Shown: positions 1 through 8,480 of the stretch, piece after piece
Layout of the letters: every line of letters begins with the position of its first letter
Numbering within the stretch: position 1 is the stretch's first letter
Source of the DNA: JBNLBS01 sp050303415
GTDB taxonomy: Bacteria > Pseudomonadota > Gammaproteobacteria > Methylococcales > Methylomonadaceae
Assembly: GCA_050303415.1 (NCBI GenBank)
Contig: JBNLBS010000010.1
Location: forward strand, 62,001-126,000
Length of the DNA stretch: 64,000 bases
Direction of reading: 5' to 3'
The notes under the pieces: model-generated
Databases searched by the model: none
Told to the model about the DNA's origin: nothing
Seen by the model: only the letters and a program-made list of their open reading frames with translations
Translations under genes and position numbers: made by a program

Positions 1-139
1 GTCATCTTTAATATTGCTATGGTAGGATTTTAAATCGAACATGAGGAGTTGGTGTTTTTTCCGTTAAAAAACGATTGATTATACTGGATTTTTACGACTA
101 AATCATGACATAAATAGTGGGTTAAATAGCTGAGGGCGG

Positions 140-994
140 ATGTTAATTAAAATAGATAACAAGTCTTTGCGCGGGATTAAAATTAAATGGCTACTGGTTC
201 TAATGCTGAGTTTTTCAGGCGCAGCGTCGACAGCGGTATTCCAATGGCAGGACAGCCAGGGCCGAAAGCACTATTCTGACAAGGCCCGACAGGGCGCTGA
301 ATTGATTCGATTAAAACCGGGATATTCTTATTACGCAGTCAAAAAAGTCTATGATGGTGATACCGTTTTATTGACCGATGGTCTAAAAGTTCGTTTGTTA
401 TCGGTAAATACCCCGGAAGTTGAAGGCCGGAACAAATTGGAAGAAGCGGGTGGGGAAGCGGCAAAGCGCTGGGTGACAGAAAAACTGACTGGTAAAAAGG
501 TCCGATTGGAATTCGATCTGGAAAGAAAGGATAAATACGGGCGGACACTGGCTTATATTTTTACTGAAGAAAATGAACATATTAATTTAACATTGGTTCG
601 ATTGGGCCTGGCCGCGATGAATATTTACCCGCCCAACCTGCGTTACCTGGATGATTTTATCCTGGCCCAACAACAGGCGGAAGACAGTCGGCAGGGATTA
701 TGGAGATTACCGGCTTATCAGGTCAAACCGGTTGCGTTGTTAACACAAAAAAATTATAAAGGTTGGCAGCGTTTGCAAGGCAGGGTACAGTCGATAAAAA
801 AGTCGCGCAAGTATGTTTATTTAACCTTTAGTGGATCTTTTTCTGTGCGTATAGCCAAAACACAGCTCAAGTTTTTTTCGGATATATCGGCTTATCAGGG
901 TAAAATCCTGGAAGTAAGGGGCTGGGTCAATAAAAACAAGGATCGATTCAGTCTCTTGCTTAGACACCCCAGTGCGATAAAAATAATCGGTTAG
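140..994 (+). CDS. Exported thermonuclease-family protein (DUF4124 + SNase)
   Basis: Probable exported nuclease of 284 residues. A basic, hydrophobic N-terminus (to about residue 30) looks like a signal peptide. It is followed by a DUF4124-type segment (VFQWQDSQGRKHYSD) and then a staphylococcal-nuclease-like OB fold from about residue 65 to 195. Nuclease hallmarks are VYDGDTV, LKVRLLSVNTPE, RKDKYGRTLAYIF and LGLAAMN, which match the Asp/Arg/Glu catalytic layout of the SNase family. The C-terminal ~85 residues form a second OB-like part of unknown role. The ATG follows a GAGGGCGG ribosome site. No operon partner is visible: about 140 bases upstream lack a gene and a separate lipoprotein gene lies downstream. 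Substrate (DNA or RNA) cannot be told. Confidence 0.85.
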   Translation: MLIKIDNKSLRGIKIKWLLVLMLSFSGAASTAVFQWQDSQGRKHYSDKARQGAELIRLKPGYSYYAVKKVYDGDTVLLTDGLKVRLLSVNTPEVEGRNKLEEAGGEAAKRWVTEKLTGKKVRLEFDLERKDKYGRTLAYIFTEENEHINLTLVRLGLAAMNIYPPNLRYLDDFILAQQQAEDSRQGLWRLPAYQVKPVALLTQKNYKGWQRLQGRVQSIKKSRKYVYLTFSGSFSVRIAKTQLKFFSDISAYQGKILEVRGWVNKNKDRFSLLLRHPSAIKIIG

Positions 995-1125
995 CCAATT
1001 CCGGTATTTAAACGCTCAGTACCGGCCCCAGGGGGGTGTCTTGTTATCTGGCGGGATTACTTATGTTTTTGTTTCTACTATACTGGTATCTGTTTGATTC
1101 GGTTTCCCTACTTTTTGGAGATTAT

Positions 1126-1302
1126 ATGTTGCTAAAGAAAATGTTTTCCGCTTTATTGTTTTTGCTTGTTGCCGTAACTCTATCCGGCTGTGCTCCGGAA
1201 ATAGGCAGTGATGAGTGGTGCCTGAATTTGAAGGAAAAACCCAAAGGCGACTGGACGGCAAATGAAGCCACTGATTTTGCCAAGCATTGCTTATTTAAAT
1301 AA
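1126..1302 (+). CDS. Small DUF3012-type lipoprotein
   Basis: A 58-residue lipoprotein. A hydrophobic leader ends in the lipobox LSGC (Cys at about 20), followed by APEIGSDEWCLNLKEKPKG and DWTANEATDFAKHCLF. This is the conserved pattern of the short DUF3012 family as I remember it, with two further cysteines that could pair. Function is unknown in the family. I chose the ATG preceded by TTTTTGGAG six bases upstream. The reading frame extends 90 bases further upstream, but that extension would place a second hydrophobic stretch before the signal peptide and lacks a ribosome site. A hairpin terminator follows directly. Confidence 0.75.
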   Translation: MLLKKMFSALLFLLVAVTLSGCAPEIGSDEWCLNLKEKPKGDWTANEATDFAKHCLFK

Positions 1303-1308
1303 TCAACT

Positions 1309-1345
1309 AGGCCAGAACGCAAAAGCGGGTTCTGGCCTATTTTGC
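1309..1345 (+). terminator. Rho-independent terminator after the DUF3012 lipoprotein
   Basis: A perfect 10-bp stem (AGGCCAGAAC / GTTCTGGCCT, 1309-1318 and 1329-1338) with a 10-base loop is followed by ATTTTGC. It lies 7 bases after the stop codon of the lipoprotein and between convergent genes, so it ends plus-strand transcription and may also work in the other direction. Confidence 0.75.
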
Positions 1346-1372
1346 TATATTCAGTTTTTTTCAACATATAGC

Positions 1373-1936
1373 CTATGCGTGGTTTAGAATTTCCGGCAAA
1401 AAGAATTCGCTGACCAGCATGGGGCGCTGGCGGATACTATAGACGGTTCTTCTGCCCCAAATGGGCTGGTCTATTTGGGCGCGTTGGATAACTTCTTTAT
1501 TCCAGGTTTTCGGTGCAACGCAGGCGATGTTCATGTCCAGGCGTTTTAATTTTGGATAGGAAAAAATTATTTCACCCAATGGCCGGTTTCCCAAATGATT
1601 AAGGTTGCGTTTGGCGGCTTTGATGGTTTTTGCCGGAATGATGGTTCGGGCCAGAATTAACGGTTTGCCATCGGTATGCAGCAGCACTTCCCGAATCAGG
1701 CAGGCCCGGTTGGCCGGCGATTTTAATTGTCGCCATTCGCTTAAATAAGGGGGTTGCCATTGATGGAACAAGATATCCACACTTACCCCATCGCCGTACC
1801 AGTCGCGTAAGCGTTGAGTTAACGAATGGGATTCGTAAACCCAGGATTGCACAGCGGGTGGAAGTTTATGGTTAAAGCTGGAGCGGTAACCGGACCAGTC
1901 CGGCTCTTGGGTAAATAAAAAGCTTTTGCTTGGCAA
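1373..1936 (-). CDS. ubiC: Chorismate pyruvate-lyase (UbiC)
   Basis: Converts chorismate to 4-hydroxybenzoate and pyruvate, the first committed step of ubiquinone synthesis in the cytoplasm. Family hallmarks are the CLIREVLL segment with its Arg, the ARTIIP strand, LGNRPLGEIIF and the C-terminal GRRTVY...LVSEFFLPEI with the conserved Glu. About 187 residues, near the usual length. There is no in-frame ATG near the N-terminus. I prefer the TTG at 1936, which has GAGG ten bases upstream and starts just after the recG stop. A TTG at 1978 (201 residues) would overlap recG by 37 bases and has no ribosome site. It is last in the recG-side minus-strand group; other ubi genes lie 9-12 kb away. Confidence 0.85.
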   Translation of the reverse strand: MPSKSFLFTQEPDWSGYRSSFNHKLPPAVQSWVYESHSLTQRLRDWYGDGVSVDILFHQWQPPYLSEWRQLKSPANRACLIREVLLHTDGKPLILARTIIPAKTIKAAKRNLNHLGNRPLGEIIFSYPKLKRLDMNIACVAPKTWNKEVIQRAQIDQPIWGRRTVYSIRQRPMLVSEFFLPEILNHA

Positions 1937-1941
1937 TGCGT

Positions 1942-4032
1942 TTATACCTCGGCATATTGAGTCGATGATCCCAGCCAACGGTCAATTAAGGGTTGAATGG
2001 CATCCGGGGTTTGTTGGCTGATTTGTTCGGCAGCAAGCGGTATATTATCCAGTAAATCACTGTCTCTCGCCAGGTCCGCTATTTTAAACTGCATTTGACC
2101 TGTTTGACGTGTACCCATGACTTCGCCTGGACCTCTGAGTTCCAAATCTTTTTCGGCAATAACAAATCCGTCATTAGTGTCCCTAAGTACCCCTAAACGA
2201 TGTCTGGCCGTATCGGATAAGGGTGATTGATACATTAACAAACAGTAGCTTTCCTGGTCTCCCCGGCCGACCCTGCCGCGCAGCTGATGCAGCTGGGATA
2301 AGCCCAGTCGTTCCGGGTTTTCAATAATCATCAGGCTGGCATTGGGCACATCGACGCCGACTTCTATCACTGTGGTGGCCACCAGCAAGTCCAGTTGGTG
2401 AGATTTAAAGGCCTGCATTACGGCATCCTTTTCGGCTGACTTCATGCGTCCGTGGACCAGGCCGACGCGAGTGCCGGGTAGTTCCTCAGTCAGGTATTGG
2501 GCGGTTTTCTCGGCCGCCTCGCATTGTAAAACTTCAGACTCTTCAATTAAAGTACAGACCCAATAAGCCTGACGATTTTGTTCCACCCAGTGTTTAATGC
2601 GGCTGATGACCTGATCTCTCTTTTCGGCAGGAATGACGCTGGTGGTTACCGGTTTTCTGCCTGGCGGCAATTGGTCGATAATGGAAATATCCAGGTCGGA
2701 ATATTGCAGCATGGCCAGGGTGCGTGGAATGGGGGTGGCGGTCATGACCAGCTGGTGCGGGCGGGTATTATTGTCTTCACCTTTTTCTCTTAGTGCCATG
2801 CGTTGATGCACGCCAAAACGGTGCTGTTCATCAATAATAATCAGTCCCAGTTTATGAAAATGCACATGGTCATGGAACAGTGCGTGGGTGCCTATGCTGA
2901 TACCGGCGGTGCCGTCGGCCAATAGCGCTAAGGCTTCTTTTTTTGCGTTACCTTTTAACTGACCGGTAATAAAGACTATTTGCGTCTGAAACTGCTTGAA
3001 CCATTGTTGGAAGTTACGCCAGTGCTGTTCTGCCAGTAATTCTGTCGGCGCCATGATGGCGACCTGATAGCCGTTGCTTAGGGCCATTAATGCCGCATAG
3101 GCGGCAACAATGGTTTTTCCGGAACCGACATCACCTTGAACCAGTCGCATCATTGGCTGGTTGAGCCGGCAGTCCTGTTCAATTTCTGCAATGACCCTGA
3201 GCTGGGCATCGGTTAATCTGAATGGCAGGTTTTGTAAAAAGTGCTGTTTATGGGTTGCGTTTGCTTCAAATTTGGGCGCTTGCCAGGCTTTGGCTTTTAA
3301 CTTGTTGGTTCTTAAAATTAAATGATGACTTAACAGCTCTTCAAATGCCAGGCGTTTTAACGCCGGATGCTGGCCGCTTTCCAGTGCGGCCAAAGATATG
3401 TCGGGTGTTGGCGCGTGAAGGATATGCAGGGCCTGTAACAGGCTGGGGTAATGGTGGTTCGCCAGCAGCATTTCCGGTAGCCAGTCGGTTAACAGCGCAG
3501 GATTTTTTAGGCATTTATCCAGTACCTGAGCGATAGCTTTTCTTAATGTGTTCTGTTTAAGGCCTTCGGTTAAGGGGTAAACCGGTGTCAGGCGGTCTTC
3601 GGTGATTGTCTGTTCGGGATTGTTAATGATTTTGTATTCAGGATGAATCATTTCCAGACCGTTATAACCGTAACGTACTTCACCAAAACAGCTAATGGTT
3701 TTACCGGCTTCAAGGTTTCTTTGCAGTTGTGCGGAGAAATAAAAAAAGCGTAACGAGATAAAGCCTGTGTGGTCGCTGATTCGGCTGATCAGGCTTTTCC
3801 GGCCATGGTCAATAATATCGGTTAATTCAATCGTGCCGCTGATTAACGCTATATTGCCAGGGCGAAGCGCCCCAATAGCCTGGACTTTGGTTTTGTCCTG
3901 GTAGCGGTGAGGCAGGTGAAAAAGTAAATCCAACTGGTTTTTGATACCGAGCTTTTCCAGCTTTATAGCGCTTTGAGCGCCGATGCCAGCTAATGATACG
4001 ACAGATTGATGTAATGGATTCTGCGTAGTCAT
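1942..4032 (-). CDS. recG: ATP-dependent DNA helicase RecG
   Basis: A 696-residue branch-migration helicase that regresses stalled replication forks and processes Holliday junctions. Order: an N-terminal wedge/OB domain (about 1-250), then superfamily 2 helicase domains. Visible motifs are Walker A VQGDVGSGKT, DEQH box IIIDEQHRFG, TATPIPRTLA (motif III), and QLRGRVGRG (motif VI). The length matches the roughly 693 residues of E. coli RecG. I start at MTTQNPLHQ. The frame is open a further 171 bases upstream, but that stretch lies inside ridA and encodes no RecG-like sequence. It follows ridA and spoT, as in many gammaproteobacteria. Confidence 0.95.
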   Translation of the reverse strand: MTTQNPLHQSVVSLAGIGAQSAIKLEKLGIKNQLDLLFHLPHRYQDKTKVQAIGALRPGNIALISGTIELTDIIDHGRKSLISRISDHTGFISLRFFYFSAQLQRNLEAGKTISCFGEVRYGYNGLEMIHPEYKIINNPEQTITEDRLTPVYPLTEGLKQNTLRKAIAQVLDKCLKNPALLTDWLPEMLLANHHYPSLLQALHILHAPTPDISLAALESGQHPALKRLAFEELLSHHLILRTNKLKAKAWQAPKFEANATHKQHFLQNLPFRLTDAQLRVIAEIEQDCRLNQPMMRLVQGDVGSGKTIVAAYAALMALSNGYQVAIMAPTELLAEQHWRNFQQWFKQFQTQIVFITGQLKGNAKKEALALLADGTAGISIGTHALFHDHVHFHKLGLIIIDEQHRFGVHQRMALREKGEDNNTRPHQLVMTATPIPRTLAMLQYSDLDISIIDQLPPGRKPVTTSVIPAEKRDQVISRIKHWVEQNRQAYWVCTLIEESEVLQCEAAEKTAQYLTEELPGTRVGLVHGRMKSAEKDAVMQAFKSHQLDLLVATTVIEVGVDVPNASLMIIENPERLGLSQLHQLRGRVGRGDQESYCLLMYQSPLSDTARHRLGVLRDTNDGFVIAEKDLELRGPGEVMGTRQTGQMQFKIADLARDSDLLDNIPLAAEQISQQTPDAIQPLIDRWLGSSTQYAEV

Positions 4033-4063
4033 TGCTGGCGTGGAAAGGTTTTGCCGGCATCGT

Positions 4064-4465
4064 TTAGATGCTGTATTCCTGTTCCCTGAGTTCCATAACG
4101 CCGTCCATTTCCACGTCGGCATCTTTAGGCAGTGAAGCAACACCAATAGCTGCCCGGGCTGGATAAGGCTGGGCAAAGTATTCCGCCATAATGTCGTTAA
4201 CAATAGGGAAGTGAGACAAGTCGGTCAGAAAAATGTTCAGTTTAACAATATCGGAAAGGTCGCCGCCGGCAGCCTGACAGACAGCTTGCAGGTTATCAAA
4301 TACGCGTCTGATTTGGATGCTAATATCCCCTTCAACCATGGTCATGCTTTCAGGAATCAGCGGTATCTGGCCGGATAGGTAAACGGTATTGTTTACTTTG
4401 ACCGCTTGGGAATAAGTACCTATGGCCTGAGGGGCCTTATCGGTTTGAATGATTATCTTTGTCAT
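4064..4465 (-). CDS. ridA: RidA family reactive enamine/imine deaminase
   Basis: A 133-residue trimeric enzyme (YjgF/YER057c/UK114 family) that hydrolyses reactive 2-aminoacrylate and related enamines released by PLP enzymes. Hallmarks are the N-terminal KAPQAIGTYSQAV, YLSGQIPL, and the C-terminal PARAAIGVASLPKDADVEMD, which contains the conserved substrate-binding Arg and acidic residue. The length is standard. It sits between spoT and recG on the same strand, an arrangement common in Pseudomonas and relatives, and is probably co-transcribed with spoT (23-base gap). Confidence 0.93.
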   Translation of the reverse strand: MTKIIIQTDKAPQAIGTYSQAVKVNNTVYLSGQIPLIPESMTMVEGDISIQIRRVFDNLQAVCQAAGGDLSDIVKLNIFLTDLSHFPIVNDIMAEYFAQPYPARAAIGVASLPKDADVEMDGVMELREQEYSI

Positions 4466-4488
4466 GTTTTTTCCTTTAAGCCGGTATT

Positions 4489-6663
4489 TTATGCTTTAAC
4501 ACGAGTGATTTTTAAAATAATGGGTGAATTTTTCAGCTTACGGATAATGTTGGCCAGATGCACGCGGTCTTTTACCGTTAGGGTAATCAGGTCGATGGAC
4601 ACACGCTCGTCCTGATCTATAATGGTTATGTTTTCTATATTGGAGTCCATGCTGGAAATGATTGATGCAATGGTTGCCAGAGTTCCGCGTTGATTGAGTA
4701 ATTCAATACGAATTTCGGTGGCAAATTCTCCGCAGGCTTCTTTGCTCCATTCAACATCCAGCCAGCTGGTTTGTCTTTTACGTACATCATTGCTGTTTCT
4801 GCATTCCTGATGATGAACAACAATACCTCGACCCGGATTAAAAAAGCCGATAATAGGATCGCCGGGAATAGGATGGCAGCATTTGGCCAGGGTAACGACC
4901 ATGCCTTCTGTACCTTTAATCATTAACGGCGTTTTTTCCCGGTGCTCGTTGTCATCCAGCTTGACACCGGCAGAGGCATCTTTCTGGCTCAGTCGTTTGG
5001 CTACCAGGAATGGCATTTTATTGCCCAGGCCAATATCTTCCAGCAAGGCATCCATAGAATGCATTTCAAGTACACTCAGAACTTGGATGATATGGGAATC
5101 TTCAATTTCACTCAGTTGCAGATTCATACTGTGTAATTCTTTTTCCAGCAGGCGGCGGCCCAGACTGATGGCTTCTTTTTGCTTGAAGTTCTTCAGGTAG
5201 GTTCTTATGCTGGTTCTGGCTTTGGCAGTGACGACGGAATTGAGCCAAATCGGATTGGGTTTGGCCCAGGAGGCGGTAATAACCTCAACTGTCATACCGT
5301 TTTCCAGTTGTTTTTGCAGCGGTACCAGTTTTTTGTCGATACGAGCCGAAACACAGGTGTTGCCGATGTCGGTGTGGACGGCGTAAGCAAAATCAATAAT
5401 AGTTGCACCTCTGGGCAGCTTGATAATATTGCTTTGTGGGGTAAAAACAAAAACTTCCTGCGGAAACAGGTCAACTTTCAGGTTGTCGATAAACTCCAGC
5501 GGATCGCCGGCTGATTTCTGAATTTCCAGTAAGTCTTGCAGCCATTCATTGGCTCTGGCTTGATAATGTTGAGACTTATCTGTTTCATCATCCGCTTTAT
5601 ACAGCCAATGTGCAGCAATACCGGATTCTGACATTTGATGCATTTCATGCGTGCGGATCTGGATTTCAATTGGCACACCAAACGGCCCGATCAGCACGGT
5701 GTGTAATGATTGGTATCCATTGGTTTTTGGTAGTGCAATATAATCTTTAAAGCGGCCGGGAATGGGTTTGTACAGATTATGAACGATGCCGAGAATACGA
5801 TAACAACTGTCCACGTCTTCGCAAAATATTCTGAAAGCATAGACATCAAAAACATCAGAAAAAGAAATTTTTTTCAGATGCATTTTCTGGTAAATACTGA
5901 ACAGATTTTTTTCCCGGCCAGAAACCTTACAGAGCATACCTGTCTCATCAAGACGGTTTTTGATGGTGTTCTGAATGGTATCGACAATTTCTTTGCGATG
6001 GCCTCTGGCCTTTTTTACCGCATTCTTGAGAATCTTGTGTCGTAGCGGATATAAAGCCTTAAAGCCCAGCGATTCCAGCTGATGGCGGATGCTGTTCATA
6101 CCCAGCCGATTAGCAATAGGGGCGTATATATCCAGCGTTTCCTTGGCAATACGTCGTTTTTTTTCGGCTGACATGGCGCCAAGTGTCTGCATATTATGCA
6201 AACGGTCTGCCAGTTTTACCATGATGACACGCAGATCTTTAGCCATTGCCAGAAACATTTTTCTGACATTTTCTGCTTGCGCCTGTGCACGGGATTTGCT
6301 GTCTATTTTGGTGAGCTTGGTAACACCATCCACCAGTTCGGCGACTTCGTCGCTAAACATCTCCCCCAGTTCTTTTTTGCTGACCTGGGTGTCTTCAATG
6401 ACATCATGCAGAATGGCGGCCATAATGCCTCTGGCATCCATGCGCATCTCTGCCAAACTAATGGCAACGGCTATTGGGTGGCAAATATAAGCTTCGCCAC
6501 TTTTTCTGGATTGTCCCTCATGGGCTTTATCGCTAAAGTGATAAGCCCGGATGATTTCATCAATTTGAGGTTGGTCAAGATAGCCTTTAAGAATTTCGCA
6601 CAGGCGATCAATGAGTTGATCTTGTGGTCGTTCAAATTGAATTCTTTCGGCTATCTCATGCAT
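4489..6663 (-). CDS. spoT: Bifunctional (p)ppGpp synthetase/hydrolase SpoT
   Basis: A 724-residue RelA/SpoT homologue that makes and degrades the alarmone (p)ppGpp. The N-terminal HD hydrolase domain keeps its metal motif (ILHDVIEDT, LADRLHNMQTL), so hydrolysis should be active. The synthetase domain carries GRFKDYIALPKTNGYQSLHT, with the RxKD form typical of bifunctional enzymes rather than the ExDD form of RelA. A TGS domain (EVFVFTPQSNIIKLPRGA) and a C-terminal ACT domain (about 645-720) follow. It is 10 bases downstream of rpoZ, the classic rpoZ-spoT pair. gmk, often upstream of rpoZ, is absent here. Confidence 0.96.
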   Translation of the reverse strand: MHEIAERIQFERPQDQLIDRLCEILKGYLDQPQIDEIIRAYHFSDKAHEGQSRKSGEAYICHPIAVAISLAEMRMDARGIMAAILHDVIEDTQVSKKELGEMFSDEVAELVDGVTKLTKIDSKSRAQAQAENVRKMFLAMAKDLRVIMVKLADRLHNMQTLGAMSAEKKRRIAKETLDIYAPIANRLGMNSIRHQLESLGFKALYPLRHKILKNAVKKARGHRKEIVDTIQNTIKNRLDETGMLCKVSGREKNLFSIYQKMHLKKISFSDVFDVYAFRIFCEDVDSCYRILGIVHNLYKPIPGRFKDYIALPKTNGYQSLHTVLIGPFGVPIEIQIRTHEMHQMSESGIAAHWLYKADDETDKSQHYQARANEWLQDLLEIQKSAGDPLEFIDNLKVDLFPQEVFVFTPQSNIIKLPRGATIIDFAYAVHTDIGNTCVSARIDKKLVPLQKQLENGMTVEVITASWAKPNPIWLNSVVTAKARTSIRTYLKNFKQKEAISLGRRLLEKELHSMNLQLSEIEDSHIIQVLSVLEMHSMDALLEDIGLGNKMPFLVAKRLSQKDASAGVKLDDNEHREKTPLMIKGTEGMVVTLAKCCHPIPGDPIIGFFNPGRGIVVHHQECRNSNDVRKRQTSWLDVEWSKEACGEFATEIRIELLNQRGTLATIASIISSMDSNIENITIIDQDERVSIDLITLTVKDRVHLANIIRKLKNSPIILKITRVKA

Positions 6664-6673
6664 ATGGAAGAGG

Positions 6674-6916
6674 TCAGAATGATGGTTCCTGAGGCTCAGG
6701 TTTTTCGCCTACCTGATACAGAAGATCTATGTTTTCAGGGGTTACATGACCTGCTGCAATTTCACGTAAAGCAACAACGGTATCTTTATCTTTACCGCGG
6801 GTAACAAATTCATCAGCACCTTTGCTTAATTGACGCGCGCGTTTACCGGCAAGCAATACTAGACTAAATCGGTTATCTACGTTTTCCAAGCAATCTTCGA
6901 CTGTAACTCTGGCCAT
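6674..6916 (-). CDS. rpoZ: RNA polymerase omega subunit
   Basis: An 80-residue omega subunit that assists beta-prime folding and RNA polymerase assembly and forms one ppGpp-binding site. The N-terminus MARVTVEDCLENVDNRFSLV and the following LLAGKRARQL are diagnostic. The C-terminus (ENIDLLYQVGEKPEPQEPSF) is a short Pro/Glu tail. It is the first gene of the rpoZ-spoT-ridA-recG-ubiC group, with GGTAG as a modest ribosome site. Confidence 0.95.
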   Translation of the reverse strand: MARVTVEDCLENVDNRFSLVLLAGKRARQLSKGADEFVTRGKDKDTVVALREIAAGHVTPENIDLLYQVGEKPEPQEPSF

Positions 6917-6933
6917 TTTATCTACCTAAAATT

Positions 6934-6979
6934 AAAAAACTGTTAGTTTATCCTGGCTTTAAAGTAAGTCAGGATAAAC
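6934..6979 (-). terminator. Terminator after pgk (minus strand)
   Basis: Inverted repeat of 14 bp with one G-U pair (6946-6959 and 6966-6979) and a 6-base loop. On the minus strand it is followed, after six bases, by a run of six T. It lies between the pgk stop and rpoZ, so it separates pgk from the rpoZ-spoT group. Confidence 0.65.
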
Positions 6980-7027
6980 GGAAAGTAACAGACTATTATA
7001 TAAGGAAATTTCTGTTTTAACTACTGT

Positions 7028-8197
7028 TTACTTATTTTCCAGTACGGCAACAGCAGGCAGTTCTTTTCCTTCAAGGAACTCCAGGAATGCACCGCCACCG
7101 GTTGAGGTGTACGAAATTTTGTCATTAATCGCATATTTATCAATCGCGGCCAAGGTATCACCACCACCGGCAATAGAGAAAGCCGGGCTTTCTGCAATAG
7201 CCATTGACAAGTCTTTGGTTCCATTGCCAAATTGATCGATTTCAAACACGCCCACCGGACCATTCCACACAATAGTGCCGGCAGATTTTAACATTTGAGC
7301 ATACTGTGCTGAAGTTTCAGGACCAATATCCAGAATTAAATCATCATCTTCAACATCGGCAACATTTTTTACCGTAGCTTCGGCTGATTCTGAGAATTCT
7401 TTCGCACAAACAACGTCACTGGGAACAGGAATCGAGGCACCGTTTTTTTCTGCAGTGGCGATTAGTTCTTTCGCTTCATCAATTAAATCGGGTTCATAAA
7501 GCGATTTGCCGACTGAGTAACCGGCAGCAGCAATAAATGTATTGGCAATGCCGCCGCCAACAATTAATTGATCAACTTTTTCTGATAAAGTTTTTAACAC
7601 GGTCAGTTTTGTCGATACTTTGGAACCACCTACAATAGCAACTAAAGGACGATCAGGGCTTTCCAGCGCTTTGCCCAGAGCATCCAGTTCATTGGCTAAT
7701 AATGGCCCGGCACATGCAGTAACGGCGTGTTCAGCGACACTGTGAGTCGATGCTTGAGCTCTATGAGCGGTACCAAATGCATCCATGACAAAGACATCGC
7801 ATAAAGCAGCCATTTTTTTACCCAAATCGGCACTGTTTTTCTTCTCGCCAACGTTAAAGCGTACGTTCTCGCACAGCACGACTTCGCCGGCTTCTATGTT
7901 GATACCATCCAACCAGTCTTTTTCAAGGCGAACTGGTTTGCCCAATAACTCAGACAGGGTGTCGGCAACGGGTTTTAAGGAAAACGCTTCATCATATTCG
8001 CCTTCAACCGGGCGGCCCAAATGAGACATTAAAATAACAGCTGCGCCTGATGCCAAAGCTTTTTCGATTGTGGGTAAGCTGGCTCTGATACGAATATCAC
8101 TGGTCACTTTGCCATCTTTTACCGGGACATTCAGGTCTTGGCGGATAAGGACGCGTTTACCGGATAAATCCAGATCAACCATTCTGTTAATCGACAT
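7028..8197 (-). CDS. pgk: Phosphoglycerate kinase
   Basis: A 389-residue glycolytic/gluconeogenic enzyme that interconverts 1,3-bisphosphoglycerate + ADP and 3-phosphoglycerate + ATP. Hallmarks are KRVLIRQDLNVPVKDG at the N-terminus, SHLGRPVEG, the hinge region GGSKVSTKL, and the C-terminal nucleotide-binding SIAGGGDTLAAI and TSTGGGAFLEFLEG. Bacterial length is normal. A TTGGAGAAACAAG sequence gives a good ribosome site. It stands alone here, without gap, tkt or fba, and has its own terminator. Confidence 0.97.
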   Translation of the reverse strand: MSINRMVDLDLSGKRVLIRQDLNVPVKDGKVTSDIRIRASLPTIEKALASGAAVILMSHLGRPVEGEYDEAFSLKPVADTLSELLGKPVRLEKDWLDGINIEAGEVVLCENVRFNVGEKKNSADLGKKMAALCDVFVMDAFGTAHRAQASTHSVAEHAVTACAGPLLANELDALGKALESPDRPLVAIVGGSKVSTKLTVLKTLSEKVDQLIVGGGIANTFIAAAGYSVGKSLYEPDLIDEAKELIATAEKNGASIPVPSDVVCAKEFSESAEATVKNVADVEDDDLILDIGPETSAQYAQMLKSAGTIVWNGPVGVFEIDQFGNGTKDLSMAIAESPAFSIAGGGDTLAAIDKYAINDKISYTSTGGGAFLEFLEGKELPAVAVLENK

Positions 8198-8480
8198 CTT
8201 GTTTCTCCAAAATTAATATTGACTTAATTGCCGGTATTATACTGTGTAAGCTGGTGTTTCGTCTTGTTTCTGTTTGCCGTGGAAAACAGATTGATTTGGG
8301 CTATTGTTTGAAATGTGTGATTTGTTTCTCGGTTTTGTTATCTATGCCTTCTTTTTTACAAATAACCTGTTAAAAACATTGTTACTAATATGGTTTGTTT
8401 TAAGTCAAAAAATTTAACGTTATCCAATATTTAAGCTATATTCTAAAGTAACTACTTAAAAAGTGAATTTCCCAAGATCA

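Noticed and set aside
1..139. End of an upstream gene
   Set aside because: The only frame without an early stop is too short to judge (stop at 31-33), so nothing is called.
1036..1125. Upstream extension of the DUF3012 lipoprotein reading frame
   Set aside because: It adds a second hydrophobic stretch before a clear lipoprotein leader, and the internal ATG has its own strong ribosome site.
4033..4203. Upstream extension of recG inside ridA
   Set aside because: The extra 57 codons lie within ridA in another frame and show no RecG-like sequence; the internal start gives the family length.
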